Shown in pieces: positions 17,951 to 27,916 of a DNA stretch of 64,000 nucleotides. Under the pieces are notes generated by a model that saw nothing but the letters and a program-made list of their open reading frames with translations, did not search any database and was not told the DNA's origin. The position numbers and the translations under genes are program-made. This stretch comes from Lentilitoribacter sp039986595 (GTDB taxonomy: Bacteria > Pseudomonadota > Alphaproteobacteria > Rhizobiales > Rhizobiaceae): contig JBDWQJ010000009.1 of NCBI GenBank assembly GCA_039986595.1, forward strand, positions 124,001-188,000. The letters run 5' to 3'. The number at the start of each line of letters is the position of its first letter. Position 1 is the first letter of the stretch.

Positions 17951-19672
17951 TTAAAAATCAGCGCTTGGCGTTTCGCTTAACAGCAGCTGACTATAGGGAT
18001 CTTTCGGTCCGCCAAAAAAGCTCTCTACTTCACCTTTTTCAACCAGAATGCCGTTTTTAAGCACGGCAACCTCGTCCGCCATTTGCCTGACAACAGCCAA
18101 GTTATGACTAATGAACAAAATGGATAGGCCAAATTGAGTTTGCAAATCTTTCAAAAGATTCAATATTTGCGCTTGAATTGATACATCCAATGCTGATGTT
18201 GGTTCATCACAGATCAAAAATTCTGGTCTTGCAACAAGTGCCCGCGCGACTGCAATACGCTGGCGCTGACCACCTGAGAACTGATGCGGATATTTCAGCA
18301 TCGCACGTTGCGGCATTTCAACAAGCTCTAAAATAGACGCGATAATTTTGCGCTGTTCTATACCATCTTTTGCAAGACCAAAGAAACGAATAGGTTCGCC
18401 GATGATATCTTCCACTTTTCGCCGATTATTAAGCGACGAATATGGATCTTGAAATACCATTTGAATTTTTCGGCGGGTTGCGTCTTTGCGAGATCGCGAT
18501 TTGCCAAACTTTAGTGCTTCCCCCAAAAATTCAATTTGCCCAGCGCTCGGGCGAACAAGCCCAACGATTGATTTAGCAAGCGTTGACTTACCTGATCCGC
18601 TTTCACCGATTAGACCAAGTACTTTGCCCGCAGGGATTGATAAAGACACATCATCGAGCGCTTTAAATCCATCATCCTTTCCAAAGGAAAACATGTTCTT
18701 TTTGAAATAAGTAACATCTAAGTTTTGGATATCTAAAACAGGCTTCTCATCCGATTTATGACGCTCGCCTGTCAACAACCAATTAGAGGCAAACTCACTG
18801 GAAGCGCCCTCAATTTTCCACAACAATTCAGGTGTTGATAATTTAACTTCGTCATCAAGGATATTGGCAAATCGATCGAGCTTTTTATCAAGCCTCGGAA
18901 CCGCGGCCATCAACGCTTTTGTGTATTCATTGGTTGGGCGTCGCAAGACAATGCGCGTTGGTCCTACTTCCTGCAATACACCGTTTCGCAATACAGAAAC
19001 GCGATCTGTAATTTCGGCAATAACCCCAATATCGTGAGTTATAAGTATAAAGCCTACACTGCGCTTTTTTGCCAGATGCTTTATCAAATCTAAAATTTGT
19101 TTTTGGATAGCTACATCGAGCGCTGTTGTGGGTTCATCAGCAATGATCAGATCAGGCTCTGTACATAGCGCTAGAGCAATTACCACCCGTTGGCGCATCC
19201 CGCCTGAGAACTGATGGGGGTATTCCAATATACGTGTTTTAGCATCGCTAATCCCTGTTTCTTCCAACAGGTTCACCGCTTTTGAAAAGGCTTCTTCATA
19301 AGACACATTCGAATGCTGTCGGATGGTTTCTACCAGCTGCTCTTCAACAGTTAAAAGCGGATTGAGCGATGTCTGCGGATCTTGAAAAATCATCGAAATT
19401 TTTGCGCCGCGTAGCTTATGATACTGAGTTTGGCTTAAATCACGAATGCTTTCGCCATTAAGCTCAATATCGCCCGAAGCAATATAGCCTGGATTTGGGA
19501 TCAGCCCCATAATTGCCTGACCAATGGTGGATTTTCCCGCTCCACTTTCACCAACTAGCCCATGGATCTCTCCTTGTTCAAGACGGATGTTTAGGTTCTT
19601 AACGGCTTGGAATGTGCCGAAACGAGTTGGATACTCAACGGTTAAGTCTGTCACGTTTAATAAAAGTGTCAT
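17951..19672 (-). CDS. Fused double-ATPase of an oligopeptide ABC importer
   Basis: 573 residues with two complete ABC ATPase domains (residues ~1-265 and ~315-573), equivalent to OppD plus OppF in one chain, as in GsiA/YejF. Domain 1 has Walker A GESGAGKS, signature FSGGMRQRV and Walker B LIIADEPT. Domain 2 has GESGSGKS, FSGGQRQRI and FLICDEPT. Each is followed by an oligopeptide-type C-terminal extension. The ATG at 19672 overlaps the permease stop (ATGA), which fixes the start; a longer frame reaching 19777 lies inside the permease gene. Confidence 0.93.
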   Translation of the reverse strand: MTLLLNVTDLTVEYPTRFGTFQAVKNLNIRLEQGEIHGLVGESGAGKSTIGQAIMGLIPNPGYIASGDIELNGESIRDLSQTQYHKLRGAKISMIFQDPQTSLNPLLTVEEQLVETIRQHSNVSYEEAFSKAVNLLEETGISDAKTRILEYPHQFSGGMRQRVVIALALCTEPDLIIADEPTTALDVAIQKQILDLIKHLAKKRSVGFILITHDIGVIAEITDRVSVLRNGVLQEVGPTRIVLRRPTNEYTKALMAAVPRLDKKLDRFANILDDEVKLSTPELLWKIEGASSEFASNWLLTGERHKSDEKPVLDIQNLDVTYFKKNMFSFGKDDGFKALDDVSLSIPAGKVLGLIGESGSGKSTLAKSIVGLVRPSAGQIEFLGEALKFGKSRSRKDATRRKIQMVFQDPYSSLNNRRKVEDIIGEPIRFFGLAKDGIEQRKIIASILELVEMPQRAMLKYPHQFSGGQRQRIAVARALVARPEFLICDEPTSALDVSIQAQILNLLKDLQTQFGLSILFISHNLAVVRQMADEVAVLKNGILVEKGEVESFFGGPKDPYSQLLLSETPSADF

Positions 19673-20589
19673 CAGCGCAACCTCGGATTTAAGTATGCGC
19701 GGAAAAAGTCGCCTAATACATTGATGGATATGATCAAGAAGATAAGTGCAAATGATGGGAAGATCACAATCCACCACTCACCTGAGAAAATATATTCTGT
19801 ACCAATTCGGATGAGTGTACCGAGCGAAGGCTGATTTGGTGGCACACCTACGCCTAAGAAACTTAGGGTCGCTTCAAGCAATATCGCCACAGCAAGATCA
19901 ACCGTACCAATGACCAAAAGCGGACTTAAAATATTCGGCAAGATAACCACAAGCATGATGCGGACAGGATGCAGACCAATGATTTCAGCTGCTTGCACAT
20001 ATTCTTTGTTGCGCTCAACAAATGTGGATGCACGCGCTGTTCTTGCAAAATTGACCCACAAAGACAGCCCGATCGCTAGGGATAAAACAATCAATAGCAA
20101 GTCTTCATGTTGCTCTCGAGGCAGTAAGCCACGAGCAATCCCATCTACCAACAAAGCTGTTAAAATGGCAGGTAGGCTAAGTTGTACATCTGCGATCCGC
20201 ATAACGATTGTATCAAACCGCCCACCTAGATAACCCGCAGCAACGCCAATTGCAGTGCCGAAAATTGCTGCAAATGTCACCGATAAAACACCGATGATGA
20301 GCGACAACCGCATGCCATACATGATGGATGAAAGCAGATCACGCCCTTGATCATCTGTTCCAATGAAGAACTGTGGATTTCCCCCTTCTGACCAAGCAGG
20401 TGGCGTGAAGCTATCCAAAATATCAAAAGTTGCCAGATCGTATGGATTTGATGGTGCAATCAAGGGTGCAAGCACTGCCCCTAAGATGCAAATTAACGCA
20501 ACGAACGCTGCAAGCTGGGCAACGCGATTGCCTAAAAACAAGTAGATAAACTCATTTTCGATTTTAATACGACGCCAAGCTTTGAGCAT
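19672..20589 (-). CDS. Oligopeptide ABC permease, DppC/OppC type
   Basis: 305 residues. An N-terminal OppC-type helix (FLGNRVAQLAAFVALICIL) is followed by a periplasmic loop with the FIGTDDQGRDLLSSIMYGMRLSL motif characteristic of DppC-like subunits. The binding-protein-dependent transport domain with EAA loop (AAEIIGLHPVRIMLVVILPNILSPL) lies around residues 205-230. It is coupled at both ends: TAATG with the upstream permease and ATGA with the ATPase. Confidence 0.93.
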   Translation of the reverse strand: MLKAWRRIKIENEFIYLFLGNRVAQLAAFVALICILGAVLAPLIAPSNPYDLATFDILDSFTPPAWSEGGNPQFFIGTDDQGRDLLSSIMYGMRLSLIIGVLSVTFAAIFGTAIGVAAGYLGGRFDTIVMRIADVQLSLPAILTALLVDGIARGLLPREQHEDLLLIVLSLAIGLSLWVNFARTARASTFVERNKEYVQAAEIIGLHPVRIMLVVILPNILSPLLVIGTVDLAVAILLEATLSFLGVGVPPNQPSLGTLIRIGTEYIFSGEWWIVIFPSFALIFLIISINVLGDFFRAYLNPRLR

Positions 20590-21566
20590 TATCCTGCCTC
20601 CGGCTGAAGTCGAACTCTCGGGTCGATTACGAAGTAAAGCATATCAACAATCAAATTGATGACGACAAATACGAGCGCGATAATCACTAAATAAACCGCC
20701 ATGACAGGAATATCGACGTAGCGAATGCTCTCTAGGAACAACAGCCCCATGCCTGGCCACTGAAAAACGCTTTCTGTCACGATAGAAAAAGCGATCACGC
20801 CTCCAAATTGCAATCCGATGATGGTGATTACTGGCACCATCGAATTTCGCAGTGCGTGATGATAGTGAATGCTTCGATGATTGATCCCCCGTGCCACGGC
20901 AAATTTGATGAAATCCGTATTGAGCACATCTTGCATTTCAGAGCGTACAAGACGCATCGTCAAAGTCAGTTGATATATCCCCAAAGTAATGGCTGGAAGG
21001 ATTAAAGCCTCAAGACCTTTAATCGTGAAAAAGCTGGATTTCCACCATCCAATTTCGGTGACCTCTCCTCGCCCAAAAGTGGGCAACCAACCGAGCTGCA
21101 CACCAAATAGATAAATTAAAAATATACCTATGACGAAAGTTGGAATTGAGATGCCAATTAAGGTGGTGATCAAAATGGTTTGGGATAAAAATCCATCGTT
21201 TCGCAAAGCGGTGTATATCCCTGCGGGGATGCCAACGATGAGCGATATTAACAGTGAAACTATGCCAAGTTCTATTGTTGCTGGCGCACGCTCAAGCAAC
21301 ATCTCGCCAATTGGTTGGCGTGTTCTGTAGGAAAATCCGAACTCTCCAGTGAGCAAATTGGTAACAAAGCGGCCATATTGCTGAATAACCGGGGCATTTA
21401 ACCCCAATTGTTCGCGTAATCGCTCTTGGTCTTCAACCGATGTTTCTTGGCCAACCATGACCGCAACAGGGTCTCCGACAAAGCGAAACATTGCAAATGC
21501 CAAAAGACTAACCGTCAGCATCACAAAGATTGATTGGACCAGTCTGCGTGAGACATAAGCGAACAT
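20589..21566 (-). CDS. Oligopeptide ABC permease, DppB/OppB type
   Basis: 325 residues, six helices, with the OppB-type N-terminus (MFAYVSRRLVQSIFVMLTVSLLAF), a LNAPVIQQYGRFVTNLLTGEFGFSYRTRQPI periplasmic loop (given as positions ~53-85) and an EAA loop around ARGINHRSIHYHHALRNSMV. First gene of the permease-permease-ATPase-EamA operon; its start faces the solute-binding gene across ~205 bp, so the two transcripts share a divergent promoter region. Confidence 0.93.
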   Translation of the reverse strand: MFAYVSRRLVQSIFVMLTVSLLAFAMFRFVGDPVAVMVGQETSVEDQERLREQLGLNAPVIQQYGRFVTNLLTGEFGFSYRTRQPIGEMLLERAPATIELGIVSLLISLIVGIPAGIYTALRNDGFLSQTILITTLIGISIPTFVIGIFLIYLFGVQLGWLPTFGRGEVTEIGWWKSSFFTIKGLEALILPAITLGIYQLTLTMRLVRSEMQDVLNTDFIKFAVARGINHRSIHYHHALRNSMVPVITIIGLQFGGVIAFSIVTESVFQWPGMGLLFLESIRYVDIPVMAVYLVIIALVFVVINLIVDMLYFVIDPRVRLQPEAG

Positions 21567-21771
21567 AATTAAACCTTTCCAAGCACCTACACTTACATTG
21601 GTTTTAGACGATTACCAGAGTAATTTTTACTCCTCCAAGTAAACTTAGTTCGAAACCTTACACGGAAAAACGACATCGGGTTTATTATCAGATTTACCGT
21701 TGGACATCTCGAATTATTATTCCTAAGCTGCGGCATAAATAATTGTGCGAAAACAAAATTGGGAGAACACA

Positions 21772-23367
21772 ATGACAATTAAAAAAAGAACCGCACGGTC
21801 TTTAATTGCGTCAAGCATCATAGCGGGCGTTGCTGCAAGTATCAGCCTTACTTCGGCATCAGCTGAAACCTTTAAATGGGCCGGTTCAACTGATCCGCAA
21901 ACAATGGATCCACATGCTGTTAACTCAGCTCCGGTCTTGGGTTTCTTAAACAATTTGTATGAAGGGCTTGTTCGTCGTAACAAAACGATGCGCATAGAAC
22001 CAGCACTTGCAGAAAACTGGGAAGCTTTAGGTGGCAACGGTTGGCGCTTTAAACTACGCGAAGGCGTTACATATCACGATGGTTCTGCGTTTACCGCAGA
22101 AGATGTTTTGTTTTCATATCAACGTGCTAGCTCAGAAGAAGCTGATGTACGCTCATGGTTCTCACCTGTTTCTGAGGTGATCGTGCAGGACGATTATACA
22201 ATCGACTTCATGACAAAAGCGCCAAACCCGCTTTTCCCTGATTCCATTGCTAACTTTATGATCATGGATAAAACCTGGACTGAAGCTAATGATGCGGCTC
22301 GCCCTTCTAAAGAAGCTGAAAACTTTGCCACTCGCAATGTCAACGGCACAGGTGCTTTTATGCTAGCATCGCGCGATCCGGGCGTTAAAACCACTCTCAA
22401 GCCATTTGAAAACTGGTGGGACGAGTTGGAAAGCAACATCACTGAGGCGATATTCACGCCAATCGGTGAATCGTCCACAGGCATGGCAGCATTACTATCT
22501 GGTGAGATCGACTTTATAGCACCGATCCCGCTTCAAAACGTTCCGCAAATGAAGGGCCGCGATGGCTTTACTGTGCATGAAGGTGTTGAAGCCCGTGTAA
22601 TCATGTTTGGTTTTGGCCATGAAGCTGATGCATTGAAATATTCTGACGAAACCAAAGACAAGAACCCATTCCAAGATGTTCGCGTTCGTCAGGCAATCTA
22701 CCAAGCAATTGATGTAGATGCGCTCACAAGCAAGGTCATGCGCGGTACTGCTGAACCTGTTTCACAGTTGGTATCTAAAGAAATGCGGGCTTATTCAACT
22801 GGCCTTGCTGATCGCTTGCCATTTGATCCTGATGCGTCAAAAGCACTTCTTGCTGAAGCTGGTTATCCAGACGGATTTTCTTTCGGACTTATGTGCCCGA
22901 ATGATCGTTACATCAATGATGAAGCGATTTGTCGCGCAGCAGCTTCAATGCTTGCGAAAATTGGTGTAGATGCGAAATTATCAACTATGCCTGTTCGCGC
23001 CTACTGGCCTGAGCTTCGTGCTGACAATTTTGATATGTATCTTCTAGGTTGGTCTCCGGGCACATTTGATGCTGAACACCCAATCCGCTTCTTGGCTTCA
23101 ACGCCAAACACTGAGAAAAAGCTTGGTTCATGGAACTTTGGTGGTTACTCAAACACACGCGTTGATGAGTTGCTTCCGATGATCCAAACTGAAGTTGATG
23201 ATGCAAAACGTCAGGGCATGGTGGATGAAGCGCACAAGCTTATCCAGGATGAAGTTGCTTATGTTCCAATGTATGTGCAGCCGTTGATCTGGGCGACTAA
23301 GGACAATATTTCACTGACACAAAGAACGGATAACTTCTTTATTCTTCGCTGGGTAAACGTGAACTAA
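21772..23367 (+). CDS. Oligopeptide ABC transporter solute-binding protein (SBP_bac_5)
   Basis: 531 residues. A Sec signal peptide (ending ASA near residue 32) is followed by a DppA/OppA-class domain: FKWAGSTDPQTMDPHAVNS start, LAENWEALGGNGWRFKLREG and the YHDGSAFTAEDVLFSYQR signature. ATG at 21772 is preferred, preceded by GGGAGAA; the in-frame GTG at 21745 lies before that site. Divergent from the cognate permease genes. It binds short peptides or similar ligands in the periplasm; the specific ligand is unknown. Confidence 0.93.
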   Translation: MTIKKRTARSLIASSIIAGVAASISLTSASAETFKWAGSTDPQTMDPHAVNSAPVLGFLNNLYEGLVRRNKTMRIEPALAENWEALGGNGWRFKLREGVTYHDGSAFTAEDVLFSYQRASSEEADVRSWFSPVSEVIVQDDYTIDFMTKAPNPLFPDSIANFMIMDKTWTEANDAARPSKEAENFATRNVNGTGAFMLASRDPGVKTTLKPFENWWDELESNITEAIFTPIGESSTGMAALLSGEIDFIAPIPLQNVPQMKGRDGFTVHEGVEARVIMFGFGHEADALKYSDETKDKNPFQDVRVRQAIYQAIDVDALTSKVMRGTAEPVSQLVSKEMRAYSTGLADRLPFDPDASKALLAEAGYPDGFSFGLMCPNDRYINDEAICRAAASMLAKIGVDAKLSTMPVRAYWPELRADNFDMYLLGWSPGTFDAEHPIRFLASTPNTEKKLGSWNFGGYSNTRVDELLPMIQTEVDDAKRQGMVDEAHKLIQDEVAYVPMYVQPLIWATKDNISLTQRTDNFFILRWVNVN

Positions 23368-23386
23368 TCTTTTGATTATAAACATT

Positions 23387-23417
23387 AAAAAGGCCTGTCA
23401 GATCGACAGGCCTTTTT
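23387..23417 (+). terminator. Bidirectional terminator between the binding protein and phzF-like genes
   Basis: Perfect 13-bp inverted repeat AAAAAGGCCTGTC / GACAGGCCTTTTT with a 5-base loop and T-runs on both strands, lying between two convergent genes. Confidence 0.9.
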
Positions 23418-23457
23418 TTATTTCAATACGAAATTGGTAAACGCTTTTGCACCGCTG

Positions 23458-24288
23458 TTAGATCTTTCTCGTGGTTCCAGAGACTTTAATAGCACTGCCA
23501 GCTTCATCAGAAAATTCAGCCTTTAACACTGAACGCTGGCCCATATCTTCACCTTGAATAATTTTGATCTTGTTCTCGTGAGGCCACTTGATATCACGTA
23601 AATAACCAGAAAACGCAGCTGCTGCTGCCCCCGTTGCAGGGTCTTCTAACACACCACCTGATGCAAAAGCATTACGCACATCAAACAGCTGGTCATCATT
23701 GATATAGACCAGCATGATTGTCACAATTTCATGCTTTCGCATAAATTCACGACCTTCATCGAGAGCATAGGTCATGTTTTTTAAATCTTTACGATCACGC
23801 AAACAAATTACAAAATGATCAGCGCCTGCATGTATTCTTGCAGGGCAAATGTTCGAATTCAACTGTGCGCGACTTAACCCAAAAAGATCGAGAATCGGAC
23901 TTGTTTGTGCGTTCGATAATTCTGTGCTTTGGGTAGGTGGTGAGTAAAGCGATGCGCTATATTGCCCGCGAGCACTGAACCCTTCAACTGCGATATCCGC
24001 ATCATTAAGTTTTAGCTCATAACGCGCTTCCCCGTGAAGCTCTGCAAGACATGCCCCTAAAGCAATTGTTGCATGACCACAAAACGGAACTTCCGTTTCT
24101 GGTGAAAAATAACGCGTGCGCCAACTACCATTTGCTTGTTTAACAGAAAAAACTGTTTCTGAATAACCGATCTCTGCTGCAAGTTTTTGCATTTTTGCAT
24201 CGCTCGGCATTTCATCTAAAAGCGCCACTCCTGCTGGATTACCCCCGGTCCTACCATCAGAAAAAGCTGCTATACGCTGAATATCCAT
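23458..24288 (-). CDS. PhzF-family isomerase/epimerase
   Basis: 276 residues of the PhzF/diaminopimelate-epimerase fold. Diagnostic segments are the TGGNPAGV loop near the N-terminus, the IGYSETVF segment with the catalytic glutamate, FCGHATIALG and EDPATGAAAAAFSGYL. Most bacterial PhzF homologues outside phenazine clusters have unknown substrates. ATG at 24288 is used; an upstream TTG at 24300 is possible. It converges on the peptide-binding gene, with a strong terminator between. The 24289-24666 gap upstream is AT-rich and shows no convincing gene. Confidence 0.85.
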   Translation of the reverse strand: MDIQRIAAFSDGRTGGNPAGVALLDEMPSDAKMQKLAAEIGYSETVFSVKQANGSWRTRYFSPETEVPFCGHATIALGACLAELHGEARYELKLNDADIAVEGFSARGQYSASLYSPPTQSTELSNAQTSPILDLFGLSRAQLNSNICPARIHAGADHFVICLRDRKDLKNMTYALDEGREFMRKHEIVTIMLVYINDDQLFDVRNAFASGGVLEDPATGAAAAAFSGYLRDIKWPHENKIKIIQGEDMGQRSVLKAEFSDEAGSAIKVSGTTRKI

Positions 24289-24666
24289 CGTGTATTCCAA
24301 CCTTTGAAAGATACCTATAATTTCGTAAAATGAGACCGACTATCTCAAAATACGCGTATAGAGCTATATATTATTCGCATATCAGCTGCAATGAAGAGTA
24401 TCTATCAAAAAGGATATAAATTAAACTGCACTTGTTATCAATAAAGAATATAAATATCATATAGTTACACGTCATATAACTTTCTATGATAGGCGGAAAT
24501 TCACCTATAAAGCGACACGCTAGAGCAAGCTTCAACCGAGCCTATTATGAAATAAAGAGGCATAAACTCGATAATTTTGAAATTTTGTCAGTTTTTTTAA
24601 TGACGCAGCCACTCACACACATCTCATGTGCATCTTCTGCACATATCAAGGCCTTTGCCGGTTCAA

Positions 24667-25254
24667 TCACTCGCGCAATCCGCGCTCATCGCTTTGCATT
24701 TGAAAGTCTAACAATGCGTCATCAAATTTTGATATGCCCCATTCAAGCACTTGGTTAGTGCCATGACGATCATTAAAATCAGACACCAGCATAGGTTCTT
24801 TTGTTGTCGTTCCGGCCATGCTTTGAATGAAACGATCGGCATCGTCTCCCGTTAAAAAGCACTCACCACGCTCTAAACATTCATTTGGGTCATAATCCCA
24901 TGTCACATTTTCTCCATCAACAACGGTAAGAGATGCACCGTTAAACGTTGTTCCCGGCTCTATACCAAACTCAACTTTATAACCCTGCCCGTCCGGCTCG
25001 ATAAAAACAAATTGCGCTGCGAACTTTGGCGCTGAACTAAACACATCCACGTAGCGGATATAGCAACGTTCAACTGTCTTGCCTTTTCGAATAGCTTCAT
25101 CACAAATTGTGTCCCATAAACCAAATGGCTTGTAATGCGTGACCACCCAATCACCAGGCGTGTCGTTGCCATCAGCATCTGTCGCAAATGCGGCTGGTAC
25201 AGACGATACAGCAAGGATGGATAAAACGCTGGCGAATGTTACGATCTTATTCAT
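24667..25254 (-). CDS. IalB-like secreted protein
   Basis: 195 residues. Signal peptide (residues 1-24, ending AFA) and a mature domain beginning with DTPGDWVVTHY and containing CDEAIRKGKTVERCYIRYVDVF and a second cysteine pair (ECLERGECFL). The 'GDW' start, paired cysteines and a conserved internal FVFIEPDGQGYKVEFGIEPG stretch resemble the invasion-associated locus B family of Bartonella/Brucella relatives, but the match is partial. Periplasmic or exported. No operon partner. Confidence 0.6.
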   Translation of the reverse strand: MNKIVTFASVLSILAVSSVPAAFATDADGNDTPGDWVVTHYKPFGLWDTICDEAIRKGKTVERCYIRYVDVFSSAPKFAAQFVFIEPDGQGYKVEFGIEPGTTFNGASLTVVDGENVTWDYDPNECLERGECFLTGDDADRFIQSMAGTTTKEPMLVSDFNDRHGTNQVLEWGISKFDDALLDFQMQSDERGLRE

Positions 25255-25444
25255 TTCTGATACCCCTTAGATGGCCCCCTAGCTTGAATTGATGCCATTT
25301 TATCAGATTGTGATCTCACGAAGGGTCATATCCATTCACATTTTCGGCATATGCAGACCCTTTGCGCGCATCCATCAGATATTCAAATGTATTGATCAAT
25401 TTTTTACACTCGTCGGACGCACCTAACAGTGCTAAATCACCAGG

Positions 25445-26335
25445 ATGGCTATAGTTGATATTCTCATTTTGATTGTTGTGACCGTAATTTGGGGATTGAA
25501 TTTTGCTATCTCAAAGCTTGGGATGGATCAATTACCACCTCTTATGCTATCTGCGATGCGATTTTCTGTGGTCGCACTAGCAGTTATATTTATTCCACGC
25601 CCCAAAATTGATTGGCGTATCATCGCTGGAATTGCACTGTTTATCGGTATTATCAAATTCTCGCTGTTATTTGTAGCACTCGATATCGGTTTTGGAGCGG
25701 GTCTTTCCTCTGTTGTCGTGCAAGGTCAGGTGTTCTTTACAATTATTTTGGCATTTTTATTCTTCGGTGAGCGGATCGATAAGTTTCAAACCGTAGGTCT
25801 ATTCGTCGGGTTTGCAGGCCTTGCCATTATGGGGTTTGATGAAGGCGGAAGTTTTAATCTACTTGGGTTTTTCTTTGTTGTGATCGGCGCAATTTGCTGG
25901 GCAAGCGCGAATATGCTCTTTCGGCAAACTGGAAGCGTGCCAGCTGTTTCTGTAATCGTGTGGGCAAGCCTTTATGCATCTATCCCTATTTGGCTGATCT
26001 CATTTTACTTTGAAGGCCCTGACCGCATACTCAACGCCTTCACCGATATTGGACCATTAGGAATTGGTGTCGTTTTATATGTCTCAATACTATCTACATT
26101 GTTCTGTTATTCATTTTGGGGCAAAATGTTGTCGAAATATAAAGCTGCGGACGTCACGCCTTTTGCGCTATTAATCCCTGTCTCGGGACTGTTGGGCGGC
26201 ATCATATTGCTCGATGAAAAGATCAGCCTTTTGGCGCAAATCGGTATCGCCACCATTATGGCTGGTTTGACGATCACGATAGTCGGCGGGCGGATCGCCA
26301 AACGCCGGAAAATAGCGCTCAGCAATCAGGTGTGA
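25445..26335 (+). CDS. EamA/DMT-family transporter
   Basis: 296 residues, ten hydrophobic helices forming two EamA repeats; the first opens with VTVIWGLNFAISKLGMDQLPPLMLSAMRF, typical of YtfF/RhaT-like exporters of amino acids or related metabolites. The C-terminal half shows the expected FWGKMLSKYKAADVTPFALLIPV motif. It seems to be transcribed alone. Substrate unknown. Confidence 0.85.
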   Translation: MAIVDILILIVVTVIWGLNFAISKLGMDQLPPLMLSAMRFSVVALAVIFIPRPKIDWRIIAGIALFIGIIKFSLLFVALDIGFGAGLSSVVVQGQVFFTIILAFLFFGERIDKFQTVGLFVGFAGLAIMGFDEGGSFNLLGFFFVVIGAICWASANMLFRQTGSVPAVSVIVWASLYASIPIWLISFYFEGPDRILNAFTDIGPLGIGVVLYVSILSTLFCYSFWGKMLSKYKAADVTPFALLIPVSGLLGGIILLDEKISLLAQIGIATIMAGLTITIVGGRIAKRRKIALSNQV

Positions 26336-26399
26336 AGATAAGCACTACTTTAAATTTATATTATCTTGATTGATACACCTATAAATCTTAATCTGAGAT

Positions 26400-27137
26400 A
26401 TGAAATTTAGTGAATATGTAATTTACGTAGATGAAAGCGGCGATCCTAATATGGTGTCCTTTGACAAGACATATCCCATGTTCGTGCTAGCATTTTGCAT
26501 TTTTAAGAAATCTGACTATGTAAGAACAATAGTTCCTGAGATTCAGGCACTCAAATTCCGCTGGTTTGGTCACGACTCGATTATTTTACACGAACGAGAA
26601 TTGCGAAAAGGAAAATCACCATTTGATCGGCTAGGTGGCCATATGGGTCACCAGAAATTTATGTCGGAAGTCAGTGATATAGTTAAAAATGCTCCTATGA
26701 CGGTCATAGCAACAACCATAAATAAGGAACGTCTTAAAGCCCGATACTCTAATCCTACCAACCCTTATTATCAGGCGCTTTCATTCTGTATGGCTAATAC
26801 AATCAAATTCTTGTTGAAAAGAGAAGCTTTGGACAGAAAAGTTCACGTGATCTTTGAAGCTAGAGGCCGTAAAGAAGATAATGCTTTGGAACTCGAATTC
26901 CGCAGGATATGTGACCTAAGAGAACTTATTCGGAGTAATGATTGCTTTGACATTCGATTCGTAAATAAAAGCGCTAACTCTAGTGGCTTACAAATTGCTG
27001 ATTTAATAGCAAGACCAATCGGACGCCATGTTTTAGATCCAAGTCAAAAGAATGAAGCATTCAAAATCATATCGAAAAAATTGTATTCTGAGTCCCATAG
27101 TAATTATGACGGAGTTGGCCTGAAATCTTTTCCATAA
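26400..27137 (+). CDS. DUF3800-family protein
   Basis: 245 residues with the DUF3800 hallmarks: an N-terminal YVDESGDP motif with acidic pair, the H-x-R/K motif ILHERELRKG, and the C-terminal SGLQIADLIARPIGR with a conserved aspartate. These acidic positions suggest an RNase H-like nuclease fold, and DUF3800 genes are often found in defence or mobile islands, but no activity has been assigned with certainty. Its neighbours are housekeeping genes, so it looks like a single-gene insertion upstream of rplM. No Shine-Dalgarno sequence is obvious before ATG 26400. Confidence 0.75.
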   Translation: MKFSEYVIYVDESGDPNMVSFDKTYPMFVLAFCIFKKSDYVRTIVPEIQALKFRWFGHDSIILHERELRKGKSPFDRLGGHMGHQKFMSEVSDIVKNAPMTVIATTINKERLKARYSNPTNPYYQALSFCMANTIKFLLKREALDRKVHVIFEARGRKEDNALELEFRRICDLRELIRSNDCFDIRFVNKSANSSGLQIADLIARPIGRHVLDPSQKNEAFKIISKKLYSESHSNYDGVGLKSFP

Positions 27138-27254
27138 AAAGCGAGAGGCCCCGATTTCTCGAGGCCATAGCGCCGACTGGGCTCTCCCTGTCCACTTATC
27201 TAATCAATAACAGATTAATACGATTTTTTCAACATTCGTACAAAACGTTTTCCC

Positions 27255-27283
27255 TTGACCCATAAGCGATTCCCTCCTATAAG
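27255..27283 (+). promoter_or_regulatory. Sigma-70 promoter of rplM-rpsI
   Basis: TTGACC (27255-27260) and TATAAG (27278-27283) are separated by exactly 17 bases, giving a leader of ~160 bases before rplM. The rest of the 27138-27449 gap holds an imperfect stem-loop just after the DUF3800 stop (27142-27186) without a T-run, and no gene. Confidence 0.6.
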
Positions 27284-27449
27284 CCGCCTCATAGATGTGG
27301 TCCGTTTTGGGCCGCATTTGTTTTTGTGCAATTAAAATCGGCCACAGAGCTCGAAAATTACACAAATAAAAGCAACAAGAAATGTCCACATGGAGCAGAG
27401 CAATTAAGAATTCTGCCCGGGATTGGATCGAACATAGAAAGAATATTTC

Positions 27450-27914
27450 ATGAAAACCTTTACGCAGAAACCTGCTGAGGTGGAAAAGAAGTGGATCATC
27501 ATCGATGCTGAAGGCCTCGTTGTTGGTCGTTTAGCTTCATTGGTTGCCTTGCGTTTGCGCGGCAAGCACAAAGCCACTTTCACTCCACATGTTGACGATG
27601 GCGACAACGTTATCATCATCAATGCCGAAAAAGTCGTTTTGACAGGCAAAAAATACACAGATAAAAAATACTACTGGCACACAGGCTATCCTGGTGGCAT
27701 CAAAGAGCGTACAGCACGTGCGATCATTGAAGGCCGTTTCCCAGAGCGCGTTGTTGAAAAAGCTATCGAGCGTATGATCCCACGTGGTCCGCTTGGTCGT
27801 CGCCAAATGAAAAACTTGCGCGTTTATGCTGGTGCTGAGCATCCGCATGAAGCACAATCTCCAGAAGTTCTGGACGTTGCCGCAATGAACCCTAAAAACA
27901 AAAGGAGCGCCTAA
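27450..27914 (+). CDS. rplM: 50S ribosomal protein L13
   Basis: 154 residues, complete L13: KKWIIIDAEGLVVGRLAS start, the KHKATFTPHVDDGDNVIIINAEKV region and the PRGPLGRRQMKNLRVYAGAEHPHEAQ signature. A structural protein of the large subunit, cotranscribed with rpsI (2-bp gap after the stop). A sigma-70 promoter lies at 27255. In Brucella-like genomes rplM-rpsI is followed closely by argC; here two accessory genes intervene. Confidence 0.97.
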   Translation: MKTFTQKPAEVEKKWIIIDAEGLVVGRLASLVALRLRGKHKATFTPHVDDGDNVIIINAEKVVLTGKKYTDKKYYWHTGYPGGIKERTARAIIEGRFPERVVEKAIERMIPRGPLGRRQMKNLRVYAGAEHPHEAQSPEVLDVAAMNPKNKRSA

Positions 27915-27916
27915 TC

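Noticed and set aside
24486..24758. 90-codon plus-strand frame
   Set aside because: Its second half is the reverse of the IalB-like gene and its first half is AT-rich spacer with no domain or start signal.
27142..27186. Stem-loop after the DUF3800 gene as a terminator
   Set aside because: GAGAGGCCC/GGGCTCTC pairing has a bulge and long loop and no T-run follows; not supportable as an intrinsic terminator.
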